Source: Caryophanales bacterium UBA1427 (GTDB lineage: Bacteria; Bacillota_I; Bacilli_A; ML615J-28; CAG-313). Taken from it: 64,000 bases of DNA. Each line of letters opens with the position of its first letter. Positions within the stretch are counted from its first letter, which is position 1. The stretch is from positions 24,146 to 88,145 of the forward strand of contig DCTZ01000005.1 in assembly GCA_002329485.1 (NCBI GenBank), written 5' to 3'. Below, in pieces: positions 35,293 to 44,732 of this stretch. The notes beneath the pieces are model-generated. The model was not told where the DNA came from, made no database searches, and saw only the letters and a list, made by a program, of their open reading frames with translations. The position numbers and the translations under genes were made by a program.

Positions 35293-35655
35293 ATGATTAT
35301 TAAAGAATCAAGAGCAAAAGCACGCGAAGTCCGTCATCAAAGACTCCGTCAGACATTAAGCGGAACCAGTGAACGTCCTAGACTTGCGGTATTCAGATCG
35401 AACAAAAACATCGCTGCTCAAATCATCGATGACGAAAAATCGATTACTTTAGTTTCTGCATCTACAATCGAACACGGCAATCGCATCGAACCAGGATCAA
35501 ATATCGAAGCAGCACAACAGGTTGGTACAAGAATCGCTCAGAGAGCTCTCGAAAAAGGTATCACCGAAGTTGTATTTGACCGTGCGGGCAACCAATACCA
35601 CGGCAGAGTTAAGGCACTTGCAGATGCAGCACGCGATGCTGGTCTCAAGTTTTAG
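35293..35655 (+). CDS. rplR: 50S ribosomal protein L18
   Basis: Binds 5S rRNA. The protein has 120 residues. [20 protein letters not shown] and the C-terminal [20 protein letters not shown] are family hallmarks. GAAAGGAG precedes the start. Confidence 0.96.
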   Translation: MIIKESRAKAREVRHQRLRQTLSGTSERPRLAVFRSNKNIAAQIIDDEKSITLVSASTIEHGNRIEPGSNIEAAQQVGTRIAQRALEKGITEVVFDRAGNQYHGRVKALADAARDAGLKF

Positions 35656-35666
35656 GAGGATACGTC

Positions 35667-36173
35667 ATGCGTGATAAGAATAAAGTAACCGAAGAAAAAG
35701 TACTTGAAGAACGCGTTGTCACAATAAACCGCGTAACGAAAGTTGTTAAAGGCGGAAGACGTTTCCGTTTCTCGGCACTCGTAGTTGTCGGCGATTACAA
35801 AGGAAATGTCGGTTTCGGCAGCGGAAAAGCGCAAGAAGTTCCTGAAGCCATCAAGAAAGCCATCGAAGACGCTAAGAAAAACATGATTTCCGTTCCGATC
35901 ATCGGAACCACAATCCCACACGAAATCACCGGCGAATTCGGCGCAGGCAAAGTGTTCTTAAGACCTGCCCCAGCCGGTACCGGAGTTGTTGCCGGTGGCG
36001 TGGTCAGAAGCGTTGTCGAACTTGCGGGCATCCAAGATATTACAACCAAATCTTTAGGTTCGAGTACACCAATCAATATTGTCAGAGCAACTTTCGCAGC
36101 ACTGAAAGCACTAAGAACGGTTGAACAAGTAGCTCGTTTGCGTGGTAAGACACCTGAAGAGATTGTGAGGTAG
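35667..36173 (+). CDS. rpsE: 30S ribosomal protein S5
   Basis: Part of the decoding accuracy centre and mRNA channel. The protein has 168 residues. The double-stranded RNA-binding block [20 protein letters not shown] and the loop [19 protein letters not shown] are present. TAGGAGG precedes ATG. Confidence 0.97.
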   Translation: MRDKNKVTEEKVLEERVVTINRVTKVVKGGRRFRFSALVVVGDYKGNVGFGSGKAQEVPEAIKKAIEDAKKNMISVPIIGTTIPHEITGEFGAGKVFLRPAPAGTGVVAGGVVRSVVELAGIQDITTKSLGSSTPINIVRATFAALKALRTVEQVARLRGKTPEEIVR

Positions 36174-36179
36174 CATACT

Positions 36180-36362
36180 ATGGAAAAGACATTGACAATC
36201 AAATTAGTTAAAAGCCCTATTGCAACACCCAAGAATCAAAAAGACACCCTGAAAGCATTAGGCCTAACTAAGATTAACAAAACCGTTGTAAAAGCAGACA
36301 ATCCGCAAATCCGCGGAATGATCAAAACAGTAGCACACTTAGTAAGTGTCGAAGAAGCTTAG
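36180..36362 (+). CDS. rpmD: 50S ribosomal protein L30
   Basis: Small protein of 60 residues. [20 protein letters not shown] and the C-terminal [17 protein letters not shown] fit bacterial L30. GAGGTAG at the end of rpsE serves as ribosome binding site. Confidence 0.95.
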   Translation: MEKTLTIKLVKSPIATPKNQKDTLKALGLTKINKTVVKADNPQIRGMIKTVAHLVSVEEA

Positions 36363-36374
36363 GAGGTGCGAACG

Positions 36375-36815
36375 ATGAAATTACATGAATTAAAATCGGT
36401 TACGGGAGCCAGACATTACAAAAAACGTGTCGGACGCGGAACAGGTAGCGGTATGGGTAAAACGGCAACCCGCGGCCATAAAGGACAAAACGCCCGTGCT
36501 GGCGGCGGCGTTCGCTTGGGATTCGAAGGCGGTCAGACACCGTTGTTCAAACGCCTTCCGAAAAGAGGATTCACCAATTTAACCCGTAAAGAATATGCTA
36601 TCGTTAATGTTGAAGACCTCAATGTGTTTGCGCCAGGAACAGTCGTAGATGCAGAAGCACTAAGAAAAGTTGGATTAATCAATAAAGAATACGAAGGAGT
36701 GAAAATATTAGGCAACGGTGACTTAAATGTCGCTTTGACAATCAAAGCGAAGAAGTTCTCCAAATCCGCAATCGAAAAAATCAGCAACGCTGGTGGAACT
36801 TACGAGGTGGCCTAA
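36375..36815 (+). CDS. rplO: 50S ribosomal protein L15
   Basis: Late-assembly protein of the large subunit, 146 residues. [38 protein letters not shown] are diagnostic. ATG 36375 follows TAGGAGG (36360-36366); a start at 36366 overlaps the site. Confidence 0.96.
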   Translation: MKLHELKSVTGARHYKKRVGRGTGSGMGKTATRGHKGQNARAGGGVRLGFEGGQTPLFKRLPKRGFTNLTRKEYAIVNVEDLNVFAPGTVVDAEALRKVGLINKEYEGVKILGNGDLNVALTIKAKKFSKSAIEKISNAGGTYEVA

Positions 36816-36817
36816 TA

Positions 36818-38116
36818 ATGAAAAAGTTTTTTAGCAAAAATAAGAAGTTGATTCTGAGTGCATTGTTTACGCTCGGTGCGCTGCTTGTATGGCGGATCGG
36901 CGTATATATCAAAATCCCGTTTGTCAGCGTAAATGACCAATTGGCCAAAGAAGAAAGCTTGTTCGGCTTCTTGGATATCTTCACCGGAGGCGCCTTGTCG
37001 CAATTCTCGATTGTGGCCCTCGGTGTCAGCCCGTACATCACGGCTTCCATCGTTGTCCAATTGTTGCAAATGGACATTGTTCCGCAGTTTGCGGAATGGG
37101 CGGAAGAAGGCGAAAGCGGAAAAGCAAAACTGAACCAATGGACACGTTATATTGCTTTGTTCCTCGCTTTTGTTCAGGCTTTGACCATTATCATCACATA
37201 TATCAGAAATTACGGAAGTTACTTTTTGGAAACATTCGATCCGAATCCGTTCATTTATGTATACATGGCATTGGTAATGACAGCCGGTACTGCATTCGTG
37301 CTTTGGTTGTCTGACCAAATCACCATGAAAGGTATCGGAAACGGGGCATCGATGATGATTGTCGCCGGTATTATTGCGGGTCTTCCTGCAATGTTCAAAT
37401 CCCTGATCACTCAGTTCCTGACAACGACGGATAGCCATACTCCGGTAACAAAAGATTACATTATTTTTGCTGTAATAATTCTCGTGTTGTTGCTTGTTTT
37501 GGTCGGTGTTGTATTCCTGGAAGGTTTGCAACGCAAAATTCCGATTCAATACTCGAACCGTCCGGCCGCAGCGCAAGTCCGCGGTAAACAAGATTCCAAC
37601 ATTCCGATCAAACTCAATTCCGCATCCGTTATTCCGGTAATTTTTGCGGCTACATTGCTCAGTTTGCCGCTGACAATCATCAACTTCATCAAACGTCAGG
37701 GCTCAACCATTTCGGAATGGTGGGAAATAGTATTCAGCTATCGCAGACCGATCGGTTTTGCAATTTATATTATTTTGATTTTCTTGTTTACTTTCTTTTA
37801 TTCCTTCTTACAAATTAATCCAGATAAGATGAGCGAAAACCTAAAGAAACAGAATGCCTATATTCCAGGTGTCAAACCGGGAGAAGATACGGCTGCTTAT
37901 ATTTCGAAAGTATTGTTCAAGATAACCGTTTTGGGTGCTACGTATCTTGCGGTTCTTGCATCCTTGCCGATTATTTTGGGTAATATCTTCGGTTTGGACG
38001 AATCGGTTCAAATCGGAGGAACCAGTATCATGATTGTTGTCGGTGTCGCAATCGAAACCGCCAAACAAATCAAAACGCAAGCCCAATCCCAGGAATATCG
38101 GGGATTCTTAAGATAG
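36818..38116 (+). CDS. secY: Protein translocase subunit SecY
   Basis: Channel of the Sec translocase in the cytoplasmic membrane. The protein has 432 residues with ten predicted membrane segments. Plug and pore region FTGGALSQFSIVALGVSPYI and TASIVVQLLQM are clear, with GLQRKIPIQYSNR and the C-terminal cytoplasmic loop RPIGFAIYIILIFLFTFFYS later. It starts 2 bases after rplO with GAGGTGG. Standard place in the spc operon. Confidence 0.97.
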   Translation: MKKFFSKNKKLILSALFTLGALLVWRIGVYIKIPFVSVNDQLAKEESLFGFLDIFTGGALSQFSIVALGVSPYITASIVVQLLQMDIVPQFAEWAEEGESGKAKLNQWTRYIALFLAFVQALTIIITYIRNYGSYFLETFDPNPFIYVYMALVMTAGTAFVLWLSDQITMKGIGNGASMMIVAGIIAGLPAMFKSLITQFLTTTDSHTPVTKDYIIFAVIILVLLLVLVGVVFLEGLQRKIPIQYSNRPAAAQVRGKQDSNIPIKLNSASVIPVIFAATLLSLPLTIINFIKRQGSTISEWWEIVFSYRRPIGFAIYIILIFLFTFFYSFLQINPDKMSENLKKQNAYIPGVKPGEDTAAYISKVLFKITVLGATYLAVLASLPIILGNIFGLDESVQIGGTSIMIVVGVAIETAKQIKTQAQSQEYRGFLR

Positions 38117-38124
38117 GAGTTACC

Positions 38125-38772
38125 ATGCGCTTACTAATCATGGGAGCTCCCGGAACCGGAAAGGGGACATATGCCGAAGGAATCGAAAAACACTTTGGCA
38201 TTCCCCACATTTCCACGGGTGAAATTTTCCGCGAGGCTATCAGTCAGAAAACGCCCTTAGGGGTTCTCGCACAAAGTTATATCGACGACGGACATTTGGT
38301 ACCGGACGATGTGACGGTTCAAATCGTCAAAGAACGGATTCAACAGCCGGACTGCCAAAACGGTTTCGTTTTGGACGGATTTCCGAGAACATTGAATCAG
38401 GCCGAAATTTTTACCCAGATTTTAAACGAATTGAACATTCAATTGGATTTAGTGATTAATTTACTCGCCGATGAAGAGTTGATCATTCGGCGCATTACCA
38501 ATCGTCGCTTATGCTCGAAATGCGGAAAAGGATACAATCTGATAACGATTCCGCCTAAGAAACCGGGAATCTGCGATGATTGCGGCGGAGCTTTGTATCA
38601 GAGAAAAGACGATTCCGAAGAAGTAATCCGGGAACGTCTCGAAGTTTATCAAAAACAGACAAAACCTTTGATCGACTATTACGAAGCTCAAGGAAATATA
38701 ATACACATGAATGGCGCAGGCGAAATCGACGAAGTCACAAATGTAATAATTGCTATGTTGGAGGCAAGATGA
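38125..38772 (+). CDS. adk: Adenylate kinase, zinc-LID type
   Basis: Balances AMP, ADP and ATP. The protein has 215 residues, the long form. P-loop [20 protein letters not shown] at the start, [11 protein letters not shown] in the middle. The LID has two Cys pairs (CSKC and CDDC), expected to bind zinc as in Gram-positive enzymes. Its TGA overlaps the map start (ATGA). Confidence 0.96.
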   Translation: MRLLIMGAPGTGKGTYAEGIEKHFGIPHISTGEIFREAISQKTPLGVLAQSYIDDGHLVPDDVTVQIVKERIQQPDCQNGFVLDGFPRTLNQAEIFTQILNELNIQLDLVINLLADEELIIRRITNRRLCSKCGKGYNLITIPPKKPGICDDCGGALYQRKDDSEEVIRERLEVYQKQTKPLIDYYEAQGNIIHMNGAGEIDEVTNVIIAMLEAR

Positions 38773-39533
38773 TTACAATTAAAAGTGAACGCGAAATAGC
38801 ATTAATGCGCGAAGCGGGAAATATCGTCGCTTTGGCATTAAGTGAAGTTGGAAAAGCGATTAGACCAGGGATATCCACCAAAGAGTTGGACAAGATTGCA
38901 TACGACGTGATAACCAAACACGGAGCAACCCCGTCTTTCCTCAACTACAATGGTTTCCCTGGATCCATATGCGCCTCTATTAATGAAGTTGTGATTCATG
39001 GCATTCCAAGAAGCCACACAATTTTAAGAGATGGTGATATTATTTCTATCGATGTCGGTGCCAAATACAAAGGCTACCACGGAGATAGCGCAAAAACATT
39101 TTTGGTCGGAAACGTTACCGAAGCCAAACGCCGTTTGGTCGAAGTAACCGAAGCCGCATTATTCGAAGGATTAAAACAGGCCCGTCCGAATAATCATTTA
39201 TCAGACATTTCACATGCAATCCAAACATATGTTGAAAGTGCCGGCTATTCGGTAGTAAAACTCTTTACTGGTCACGGTATTGGCCGCGCTTTGCATGAAG
39301 ATCCTGCTGTTCCAAACTACGGCATTCCCGGCAGAGGACCAATCCTGAAAGTCGGAATGACTTTGGCCATCGAACCGATGGTAAATATGGGAGCATCAGA
39401 TGTGGAAATTCTACACGATAACTGGACAACCGTAACGGTTGACCGTAAAGATAGCGCTCATTTCGAGCATACCATAGTTATTACCGAGAATGGTTACGAA
39501 ATTCTGACAAAAATCAAAGGAGAAGAAATGTAG
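38769..39533 (+). CDS. map: Methionine aminopeptidase type I
   Basis: Removes initiator methionine. The protein has 254 residues. Metal ligands are seen in [19 protein letters not shown] (two Asp), GHGIG (His), IEPM (Glu) and FEHTIVI (Glu). Start chosen at the ATGA overlap with adk; the longer open frame reads through adk out of frame and is rejected. Confidence 0.96.
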   Translation: MITIKSEREIALMREAGNIVALALSEVGKAIRPGISTKELDKIAYDVITKHGATPSFLNYNGFPGSICASINEVVIHGIPRSHTILRDGDIISIDVGAKYKGYHGDSAKTFLVGNVTEAKRRLVEVTEAALFEGLKQARPNNHLSDISHAIQTYVESAGYSVVKLFTGHGIGRALHEDPAVPNYGIPGRGPILKVGMTLAIEPMVNMGASDVEILHDNWTTVTVDRKDSAHFEHTIVITENGYEILTKIKGEEM

Positions 39534-39752
39534 ATGTCAAAAGATGATGTTTTTGAAGTTGAAGGAACAGTTGAAGAAGTGTTGCCCAATACTTTCTTTA
39601 AAGTAAAGTTAGTTAACGGCCACCTCATTACTGCCCACGTTTCTGGTAAAATTCGTATGAACACAATTCGCATTTTACCAGGTGATCGAGTAACTGTTGA
39701 AATATCACCATATGATGTAACACGTGGACGCATTACTTATAGACATAAGTAA
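39534..39752 (+). CDS. infA: Translation initiation factor IF-1
   Basis: S1/OB-fold factor blocking the A site during initiation. The protein has 72 residues, exactly canonical. [29 protein letters not shown] and [20 protein letters not shown] are diagnostic. The ATG directly follows the map stop, with GGAGAAG just before it. Confidence 0.97.
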   Translation: MSKDDVFEVEGTVEEVLPNTFFKVKLVNGHLITAHVSGKIRMNTIRILPGDRVTVEISPYDVTRGRITYRHK

Positions 39753-39801
39753 TTATTCATCCAACAAAGTATTTGTTCTAAAATAATTTAGGAGGTTCAA
39801 A

Positions 39802-39918
39802 ATGAAGGTTAGACCATCGGTTAAACCTATATGCGATAAATGCAAAGTTATCAAAAGAAAAGGCCGTGTAATGGTAATCTGTTCAGCTTACCCAAAACAC
39901 AAGCAAAGACAAGGATAA
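39802..39918 (+). CDS. rpmJ: 50S ribosomal protein L36
   Basis: 38-residue protein [20 protein letters not shown], ending in PKHKQRQG. It keeps the zinc ligands CxxC, a third Cys (VICSAY) and His (PKHKQ), so it is the zinc-binding type. TAGGAGG precedes the ATG. Confidence 0.97.
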   Translation: MKVRPSVKPICDKCKVIKRKGRVMVICSAYPKHKQRQG

Positions 39919-39933
39919 TAGGAGGCACATTAG

Positions 39934-40299
39934 ATGGCACGTATAGCTGGTGTTGATATCCCGAACGACAAACGCGTCGTGATATCACTAACATATATCT
40001 TCGGTATCGGCAAGCCAACGGCTGAAAAGATCTTGGCAAAATGCAATATCGACGAAAACAAAAGAGTAAAAAATTTGACTGAAGAAGAATTAACATTAAT
40101 TCGACAAGAAATAGCGAATTATCATGTCGAAGGAGACTTGCGCCGTGAAATTGCGATGAATATCAAGCGCCTGATGGAAATCGGCTGCTATCGCGGTTTG
40201 CGTCATCGGAAAGGGCTGCCTGTTCGCGGACAAAGAACAAGAACTAATGCTCGTACCCGTAAAGGTCCTGTCAAGACTGTCGCTAATAAGAAGAAGTAG
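39934..40299 (+). CDS. rpsM: 30S ribosomal protein S13
   Basis: Protein of the 30S head contacting the P-site tRNA. The protein has 121 residues. [20 protein letters not shown] and the C-terminal [20 protein letters not shown] are diagnostic. Confidence 0.97.
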   Translation: MARIAGVDIPNDKRVVISLTYIFGIGKPTAEKILAKCNIDENKRVKNLTEEELTLIRQEIANYHVEGDLRREIAMNIKRLMEIGCYRGLRHRKGLPVRGQRTRTNARTRKGPVKTVANKKK

Positions 40300-40308
40300 G
40301 AGGACATT

Positions 40309-40695
40309 ATGGCTCGTAAAGTAGTACGTAAACGTCGTGTAAAAAAGAATATACCTATGGGTGTTGCGCATATCCATTCTACTTTCAACAACACTATCGT
40401 CACAATAACTGACCCGGTCGGCAACGTGGTTGCCTGGAGCAGTGCCGGTGTCGTCGGTTTCAAAGGCAGCAAGAAGTCGACTCCGTTTGCCGCACAAATG
40501 GCATCCGAAGCCTGCGCCAAAGCCGCCATCGAAAACGGAATGCGTAAAGTAGAAGTTACCGTCAAAGGCCCAGGCCCGGGACGGGAAGCCGCCATCCGTT
40601 CGCTACAAGTTGCAGGACTTGAAATCGCTTCGATTCAAGATGTTACTCCTGTACCTCATAATGGTTGTCGTCCTCCAAAAAGACCTCGTGGATAA
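40309..40695 (+). CDS. rpsK: 30S ribosomal protein S11
   Basis: Platform protein near the E site. The protein has 128 residues. [32 protein letters not shown] and the C-terminal [17 protein letters not shown] are diagnostic. GTAGGAGG precedes ATG. Confidence 0.97.
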   Translation: MARKVVRKRRVKKNIPMGVAHIHSTFNNTIVTITDPVGNVVAWSSAGVVGFKGSKKSTPFAAQMASEACAKAAIENGMRKVEVTVKGPGPGREAAIRSLQVAGLEIASIQDVTPVPHNGCRPPKRPRG

Positions 40696-40743
40696 TGGCA
40701 TTATCAACGACTGACCATTGAAAAATCAATAAGGAGGAAAAAG

Positions 40744-42060
40744 ATGAGAAAATTGACATTTATCCAACCGAAATTACAGATAGAGGAGGATAACAACGAT
40801 CCAAACTATTGTAAGTTAAAGATACATCCTCTTGAACGCGGATATGGAATGACAATTGGAAATGCCCTTCGCCGAGTCATGTTGTCGTCTTTGCCGGGTG
40901 CCGCAATTGTGGCGGTTTCGATTGAAGGTGTCGAACACGAATTCGCCGGCGTCCCTTATATCTACGAAGATGTAACCGAAATCATCTTAAATCTAAAAAA
41001 TGTCGTGTTGACCATCAACGACGACAAAAACGCCAAAGGCGATTACGGCGACGAAAACGCCATTTACCGTTTGGAATTGATCGAAGAACTTCCTTCAATT
41101 AACGACCAATGGAAAAAAGGCGTTCCGGAAGACAAATTGGTCTACTCGAAAGAAATCACCGCCGAACATATATCTACGACTTCCTCGGAAATAATTCGCA
41201 TCGTTAATCCCGACCAAAAGATTTGCACGCTTTTGGCCGGCGGCAAAATCAAGATGGAATTATTTGCGCGTAACGGCGTTGGATACGTAAGCGCCGACGA
41301 AAACAAACGCTTCTGCAAAGAAGGTTCAGCCAGGGTCATCAGCCGTTTGCCGATCGACTCGATCTTCACGCCGATCAAAAGATGCCGTTACGATGTCGCC
41401 AAGTCGCGTTACGAAGACAATTTCGACTGCGACGAACTAACTTTCGAAGTCTGGACCAACGGTTCGATCAAACCGACAAACGCTGTGTCGCTTGCCGCCC
41501 ATTTCTTAGTTGAGCATTTCCAAATTCTCGAAGACTTGAATGTCTATATCAAAGAACGCGCATATATCATGCAAAAAGAGGAAAAGGTATCCAATAAGAA
41601 GTTGGATAAAAAGATTGAAGATCTTGACCTTTCAGTCCGTTCTTACAACTGTTTAAAACGGGCAAATATCAATACCGTTGGCGAACTGACGCAAAAGACG
41701 GTTGAAGAAATGATGAAAGTTCGCAACTTAGGCCGTAAATCATTGAAAGAAGTAATTGAAAAATTGCGTGACATTGGTTTAAGCTTAAAGAGCGATGACG
41801 GATACGCTGATCTGACGGAAGGCGAAGACAAAGAGACAATCGATAACGATGAACCGGAATTGAACGATAATGCACCGCTTTTGGATATTAACCTTTCCGT
41901 GGCATTATACAATACCCTCAAAAAACAAAACATCGTTACCGTCGGCGACCTGATCAGCAAAACCACCGATGAACTTAAAGAAGATTTTGGCCTTGACGCA
42001 AAAAAGATCAAAGAAATCGAGGAAAAACTCAAGGCTAAAGGCTTGACTTTAAGCGAATGA
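40744..42060 (+). CDS. rpoA: RNA polymerase alpha subunit with duplicated C-terminal domain
   Basis: Assembly platform of RNA polymerase. The protein has 438 residues against about 315 in relatives. The N-terminal domain is standard (HPLERGYGMTIGNALRRVML, LPIDSIFTPIKRCRYDV) but has an insertion of roughly 25 residues around 95-136. The first C-terminal domain (about 285-345) keeps the DNA- and activator-contact residues, LDLSVRSYNCLKRANINTVG with Arg299 (E. coli Arg265) and RNLGRKSLKEV. An acidic linker (about 346-377) leads to a second copy (378-438), LDINLSVALYNTLKKQNIV, where Arg is replaced by Ala387 and NLGRKS by GLDAKK. The second copy therefore probably does not bind DNA in the usual way. 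It lies between rpsK and rplQ as expected. Confidence 0.96.
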   Translation: MRKLTFIQPKLQIEEDNNDPNYCKLKIHPLERGYGMTIGNALRRVMLSSLPGAAIVAVSIEGVEHEFAGVPYIYEDVTEIILNLKNVVLTINDDKNAKGDYGDENAIYRLELIEELPSINDQWKKGVPEDKLVYSKEITAEHISTTSSEIIRIVNPDQKICTLLAGGKIKMELFARNGVGYVSADENKRFCKEGSARVISRLPIDSIFTPIKRCRYDVAKSRYEDNFDCDELTFEVWTNGSIKPTNAVSLAAHFLVEHFQILEDLNVYIKERAYIMQKEEKVSNKKLDKKIEDLDLSVRSYNCLKRANINTVGELTQKTVEEMMKVRNLGRKSLKEVIEKLRDIGLSLKSDDGYADLTEGEDKETIDNDEPELNDNAPLLDINLSVALYNTLKKQNIVTVGDLISKTTDELKEDFGLDAKKIKEIEEKLKAKGLTLSE

Positions 42061-42096
42061 CAAACCATATAACTTGAAATAAAGGAGATTACTCAT

Positions 42097-42459
42097 ATGG
42101 CATTAGGATATCGTAAACTAAGTAGAAAAAGCCATCAAAGAAAAGCTTTATTTCGGGATTTAATCACGGATTTGATTTTGAACGGTCGAATTGAAACTAC
42201 CGAAGCCAAAGCGAAAGAATTGAAACGGATTGCCGACAAAATGGTAACTTTGGGAAAAAGAGGAGACTTGCATTCCCGTCGCCTTGCGGCTCAGCTAATC
42301 CGCTTCGAAACGCTTGAAGACGGTGAATTCGCCCTTCAGAAATTATTCAACGAGATTGCCCCGAAATATCAATCACGCAATGGCGGTTACACTAGAGTGT
42401 TGAAACTAGGAACCCGTCGCGGCGATGCAGCTCCGATGGCGATTATCGAATTTGTTTAA
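42097..42459 (+). CDS. rplQ: 50S ribosomal protein L17
   Basis: Protein of 120 residues near the tunnel exit. [19 protein letters not shown] and [20 protein letters not shown] are diagnostic. AAAGGAG precedes the ATG. Last gene of the superoperon. Confidence 0.97.
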   Translation: MALGYRKLSRKSHQRKALFRDLITDLILNGRIETTEAKAKELKRIADKMVTLGKRGDLHSRRLAAQLIRFETLEDGEFALQKLFNEIAPKYQSRNGGYTRVLKLGTRRGDAAPMAIIEFV

Positions 42460-42469
42460 AAAAACGAAA

Positions 42470-42500
42470 ATGAACACCTTTAGAGGTGTTTATTTTTCTT
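42470..42500 (+). terminator. Terminator of the ribosomal protein superoperon
   Basis: AACACCT (42473-42479) / AGGTGTT (42484-42490) with a TTAG loop and the tail TATTTTTC. Confidence 0.85.
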
Positions 42501-42558
42501 TTCGCCCGTTTAATAAAAGCGTTACCGCGGGCTAAAAATAAGATATATATTCATCCGT

Positions 42559-42587
42559 TTGCAAAACAAGTCAAAAAATGATAAAAT
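42559..42587 (+). promoter_or_regulatory. Promoter of the NusG-II/ECF/truA operon
   Basis: TTGCAA (42559-42564), 17 bases, TAAAAT (42582-42587). The -10 overlaps an upstream ATG (42578), which rules that ATG out as the start of the next gene. Confidence 0.65.
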
Positions 42588-42616
42588 TAATTAATAGTTT
42601 AAGGATGGTGGAATTC

Positions 42617-43087
42617 GTGTCCAGACAAAATACCCTCTTTTTGGTATCGAAGCAAGTACTCGTAATAATTCTTTGCATCGTGGTCGTTGTCGTATCGATC
42701 TGTTTTGCGTCCTTTTTTGCTTTTCGGGCCAACTTCAAAATCCGACAACAAAAAAAAGAAGCCCTTGCCAACGGCCAGGTTCTATATATCGTAATCGAAC
42801 AGTACGAAGTGCAGAATTTCAAATTCAAGCCGGGCAGTTCGGTGAAAGTATTGTACGAAGCCAAATTTACCGACGATTTGGAATACTATCACCGTTTCGA
42901 AAACGAATACGGCTACAATACCGTCGAAATCAAAAACGGGGAAGCAAAAGTAGTGGCAGCGGACTGCCGCGACGGCGTATGCAAAAACCAGCTTATTACA
43001 AACGGTTTTAAAAACTGGTTCGAATCGCCGAGTATCATCTGTTATCCCCACGGAATCAAAATCAAATGGGAGGCCAGAACCTCATGA
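42617..43087 (+). CDS. Membrane-anchored NusG domain II protein
   Basis: The protein has 156 residues. An N-terminal membrane helix (about 12-35, VLVIILCIVVVVVSICFASF) is followed by an extracytosolic domain. Its C-terminal block DCRDGVCKNQLITNGFKNWF and PSIICYPHGIKIKW has the spaced Cys pattern of NusG domain II proteins (PF07009 type). A relative (EetA) occurs with a Gx transporter and ApbE in flavin-based electron transfer loci. GTG 42617 is preferred because the -10 box lies upstream of it and GGATGGTGG is at the right distance. The stop overlaps ecfA1 (ATGA), so it is translationally coupled to an ECF transporter, which is unusual. Precise function unknown. Confidence 0.72.
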   Translation: MSRQNTLFLVSKQVLVIILCIVVVVVSICFASFFAFRANFKIRQQKKEALANGQVLYIVIEQYEVQNFKFKPGSSVKVLYEAKFTDDLEYYHRFENEYGYNTVEIKNGEAKVVAADCRDGVCKNQLITNGFKNWFESPSIICYPHGIKIKWEARTS

Positions 43088-43893
43088 GTATCGAATTCAG
43101 AAACGTAACATTCGGTTACACCAAGGAAATCGAAGTATTGAAAGATTTCAACCTGAAGATTGAAGACGGGCAAATGGTATCGATTATCGGCCATAACGGC
43201 AGCGGCAAGAGTACCATCGCCAAACTGATTGTCGGTTTGGTGGAAGCAAATTCCGGTTCGGTTTTGATCGACGGGGTAGAACTTTCGCCCGAAAACATCG
43301 ACGAATACCGTCTGAAAATGGGAATCATTTTCCAAAATCCCGACAACCAGTTCGTCGGGGTCACGGTCAAAGACGATATCGCTTTCGGACTCGAAAACCA
43401 CAATGTCCCGCGGGACGAGATGATTAAAAAAGTTAACCGTTATGCCGAACTGGTGGGCATGGAAGAATTTCTGGAAACAAATCCCGAAAATCTTTCCGGC
43501 GGACAAAAACAGAGAGTGGCGATTGCGGGGGTGCTAGCGATGGAAACCGAAATCATCATTTTCGACGAAGCCACCTCGATGCTCGACCCGAGAGGTACCA
43601 AAGAAATTATCGAAACTATCAAAAGTTTAAAGAAAAACGAAAACAAAACAATCATCATGATTACCCACAATTTGGAAGAAGTGGTGTTTTCCGACCGGGT
43701 AATCGTCCTTAACGACGGCAAAATTGCGTTGGACGGAACCCCTCGGGAAGTTTTGAGCCGGCGGCAAATCCTGGAAGAAAGCGGACTTGCCGTAATCGAC
43801 AGCATTCAGTTAATATCGGAAATCGAACAAAGCTGCCTGCCGAATAAAGAGGCACTGGTGGAGGCCTTATGGGAATTAACTTTCGCGATGTAA
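43084..43893 (+). CDS. ecfA1: ECF transporter ATPase EcfA1
   Basis: One of two ATPases of the shared energy-coupling-factor core for vitamin and metal uptake, 269 residues. Walker A IIGHNGSGKSTIAKLIVG, Q-loop MGIIFQNPDNQFVG, signature NLSGGQKQRVAIAGVLAM and Walker B IIIFDEATSMLDP are complete. The start is the ATGA overlap with the NusG-II gene. The 3' end overlaps ecfA2 by 25 bases. Confidence 0.95.
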   Translation: MSIEFRNVTFGYTKEIEVLKDFNLKIEDGQMVSIIGHNGSGKSTIAKLIVGLVEANSGSVLIDGVELSPENIDEYRLKMGIIFQNPDNQFVGVTVKDDIAFGLENHNVPRDEMIKKVNRYAELVGMEEFLETNPENLSGGQKQRVAIAGVLAMETEIIIFDEATSMLDPRGTKEIIETIKSLKKNENKTIIMITHNLEEVVFSDRVIVLNDGKIALDGTPREVLSRRQILEESGLAVIDSIQLISEIEQSCLPNKEALVEALWELTFAM

Positions 43894-44732
43894 GTTTTCG
43901 GTACAACAAAAAATCCCCGAAACCTACCTTGGACAACATCAATCTCGATATTAACGAAAAGGGTGAATTTATCACGATTCTGGGCCATACCGGAAGCGGC
44001 AAAAGCACCCTTGTCCAACATATGAATGCACTTTTGCTTCCAGATTTCGGCGAAGTCGAAATCTTCGGAAAACATATCACCAGAAAATACAAAGACAAAC
44101 TGAAAGACATAAGAAAAAAAGTCGGACTCGTTTTCCAGTTTCCCGAATACCAGCTGTTCGAGGAATCGGTTTTGAAAGACGTGATGTTCGGACCGAAGAA
44201 TTTCGGTCTGAGCGAAGAAGAGGCCAAAGTCAAAGCAATCGAGGCCTGCCGCCAGGTCGGCTTAAGCGAAGACCTGTGGGACCGCTCGCCCTTTACTTTA
44301 AGCGGCGGCCAAATGCGCCGAGTGGCGATTGCGGGGATTTTGGCGAGCGAACCGGATATCCTCATTCTTGACGAACCGACCGTGGGACTCGATCCCGTCG
44401 GAAAAAAAGAATTGCTGAATCTGCTCGAAGACATCAGAACCCAAACCGGAAAGACAATCATCATCATTTCGCACGACATGAATGTCGTCGCCAAACACGC
44501 CACCCGGGTAATTGTTCTGAACGACGGCAAAGTTGTCTATAACGGCCCGAAATTGCCCTTATTTTCGGATTTGGAACGTCTTGCTTCGTTTAATTTGGAT
44601 TTGCCGGATTCCGCGCGGATTGCGCTCAAACTGAAGGAAAAAGGTTTAATCGCTTTCGACGATCTTCCGCTGTCTTTGGAAGAACTGAGGAAGCATCTCG
44701 ATTTAAACCCAAAAGGTGACAGCCATGAATAA
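43869..44732 (+). CDS. ecfA2: ECF transporter ATPase EcfA2
   Basis: Second ATPase of the ECF core, 287 residues. Walker A ILGHTGSGKSTLVQHM, Q-loop VGLVFQFPEYQLFEE, signature TLSGGQMRRVAIAGILA and Walker B ILILDEPTVGLDPVG. FPEYQLF is typical of EcfA2. It pairs with EcfA1 on EcfT; substrate comes from separate S components, none of which is certain in this window. Confidence 0.95.
   Translation: MGINFRDVSFRYNKKSPKPTLDNINLDINEKGEFITILGHTGSGKSTLVQHMNALLLPDFGEVEIFGKHITRKYKDKLKDIRKKVGLVFQFPEYQLFEESVLKDVMFGPKNFGLSEEEAKVKAIEACRQVGLSEDLWDRSPFTLSGGQMRRVAIAGILASEPDILILDEPTVGLDPVGKKELLNLLEDIRTQTGKTIIIISHDMNVVAKHATRVIVLNDGKVVYNGPKLPLFSDLERLASFNLDLPDSARIALKLKEKGLIAFDDLPLSLEELRKHLDLNPKGDSHE

Noticed and set aside
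43709..44530. 273-codon minus-strand frame across ecfA1/ecfA2
   Set aside because: It is the antisense shadow of two complete ATPase genes.
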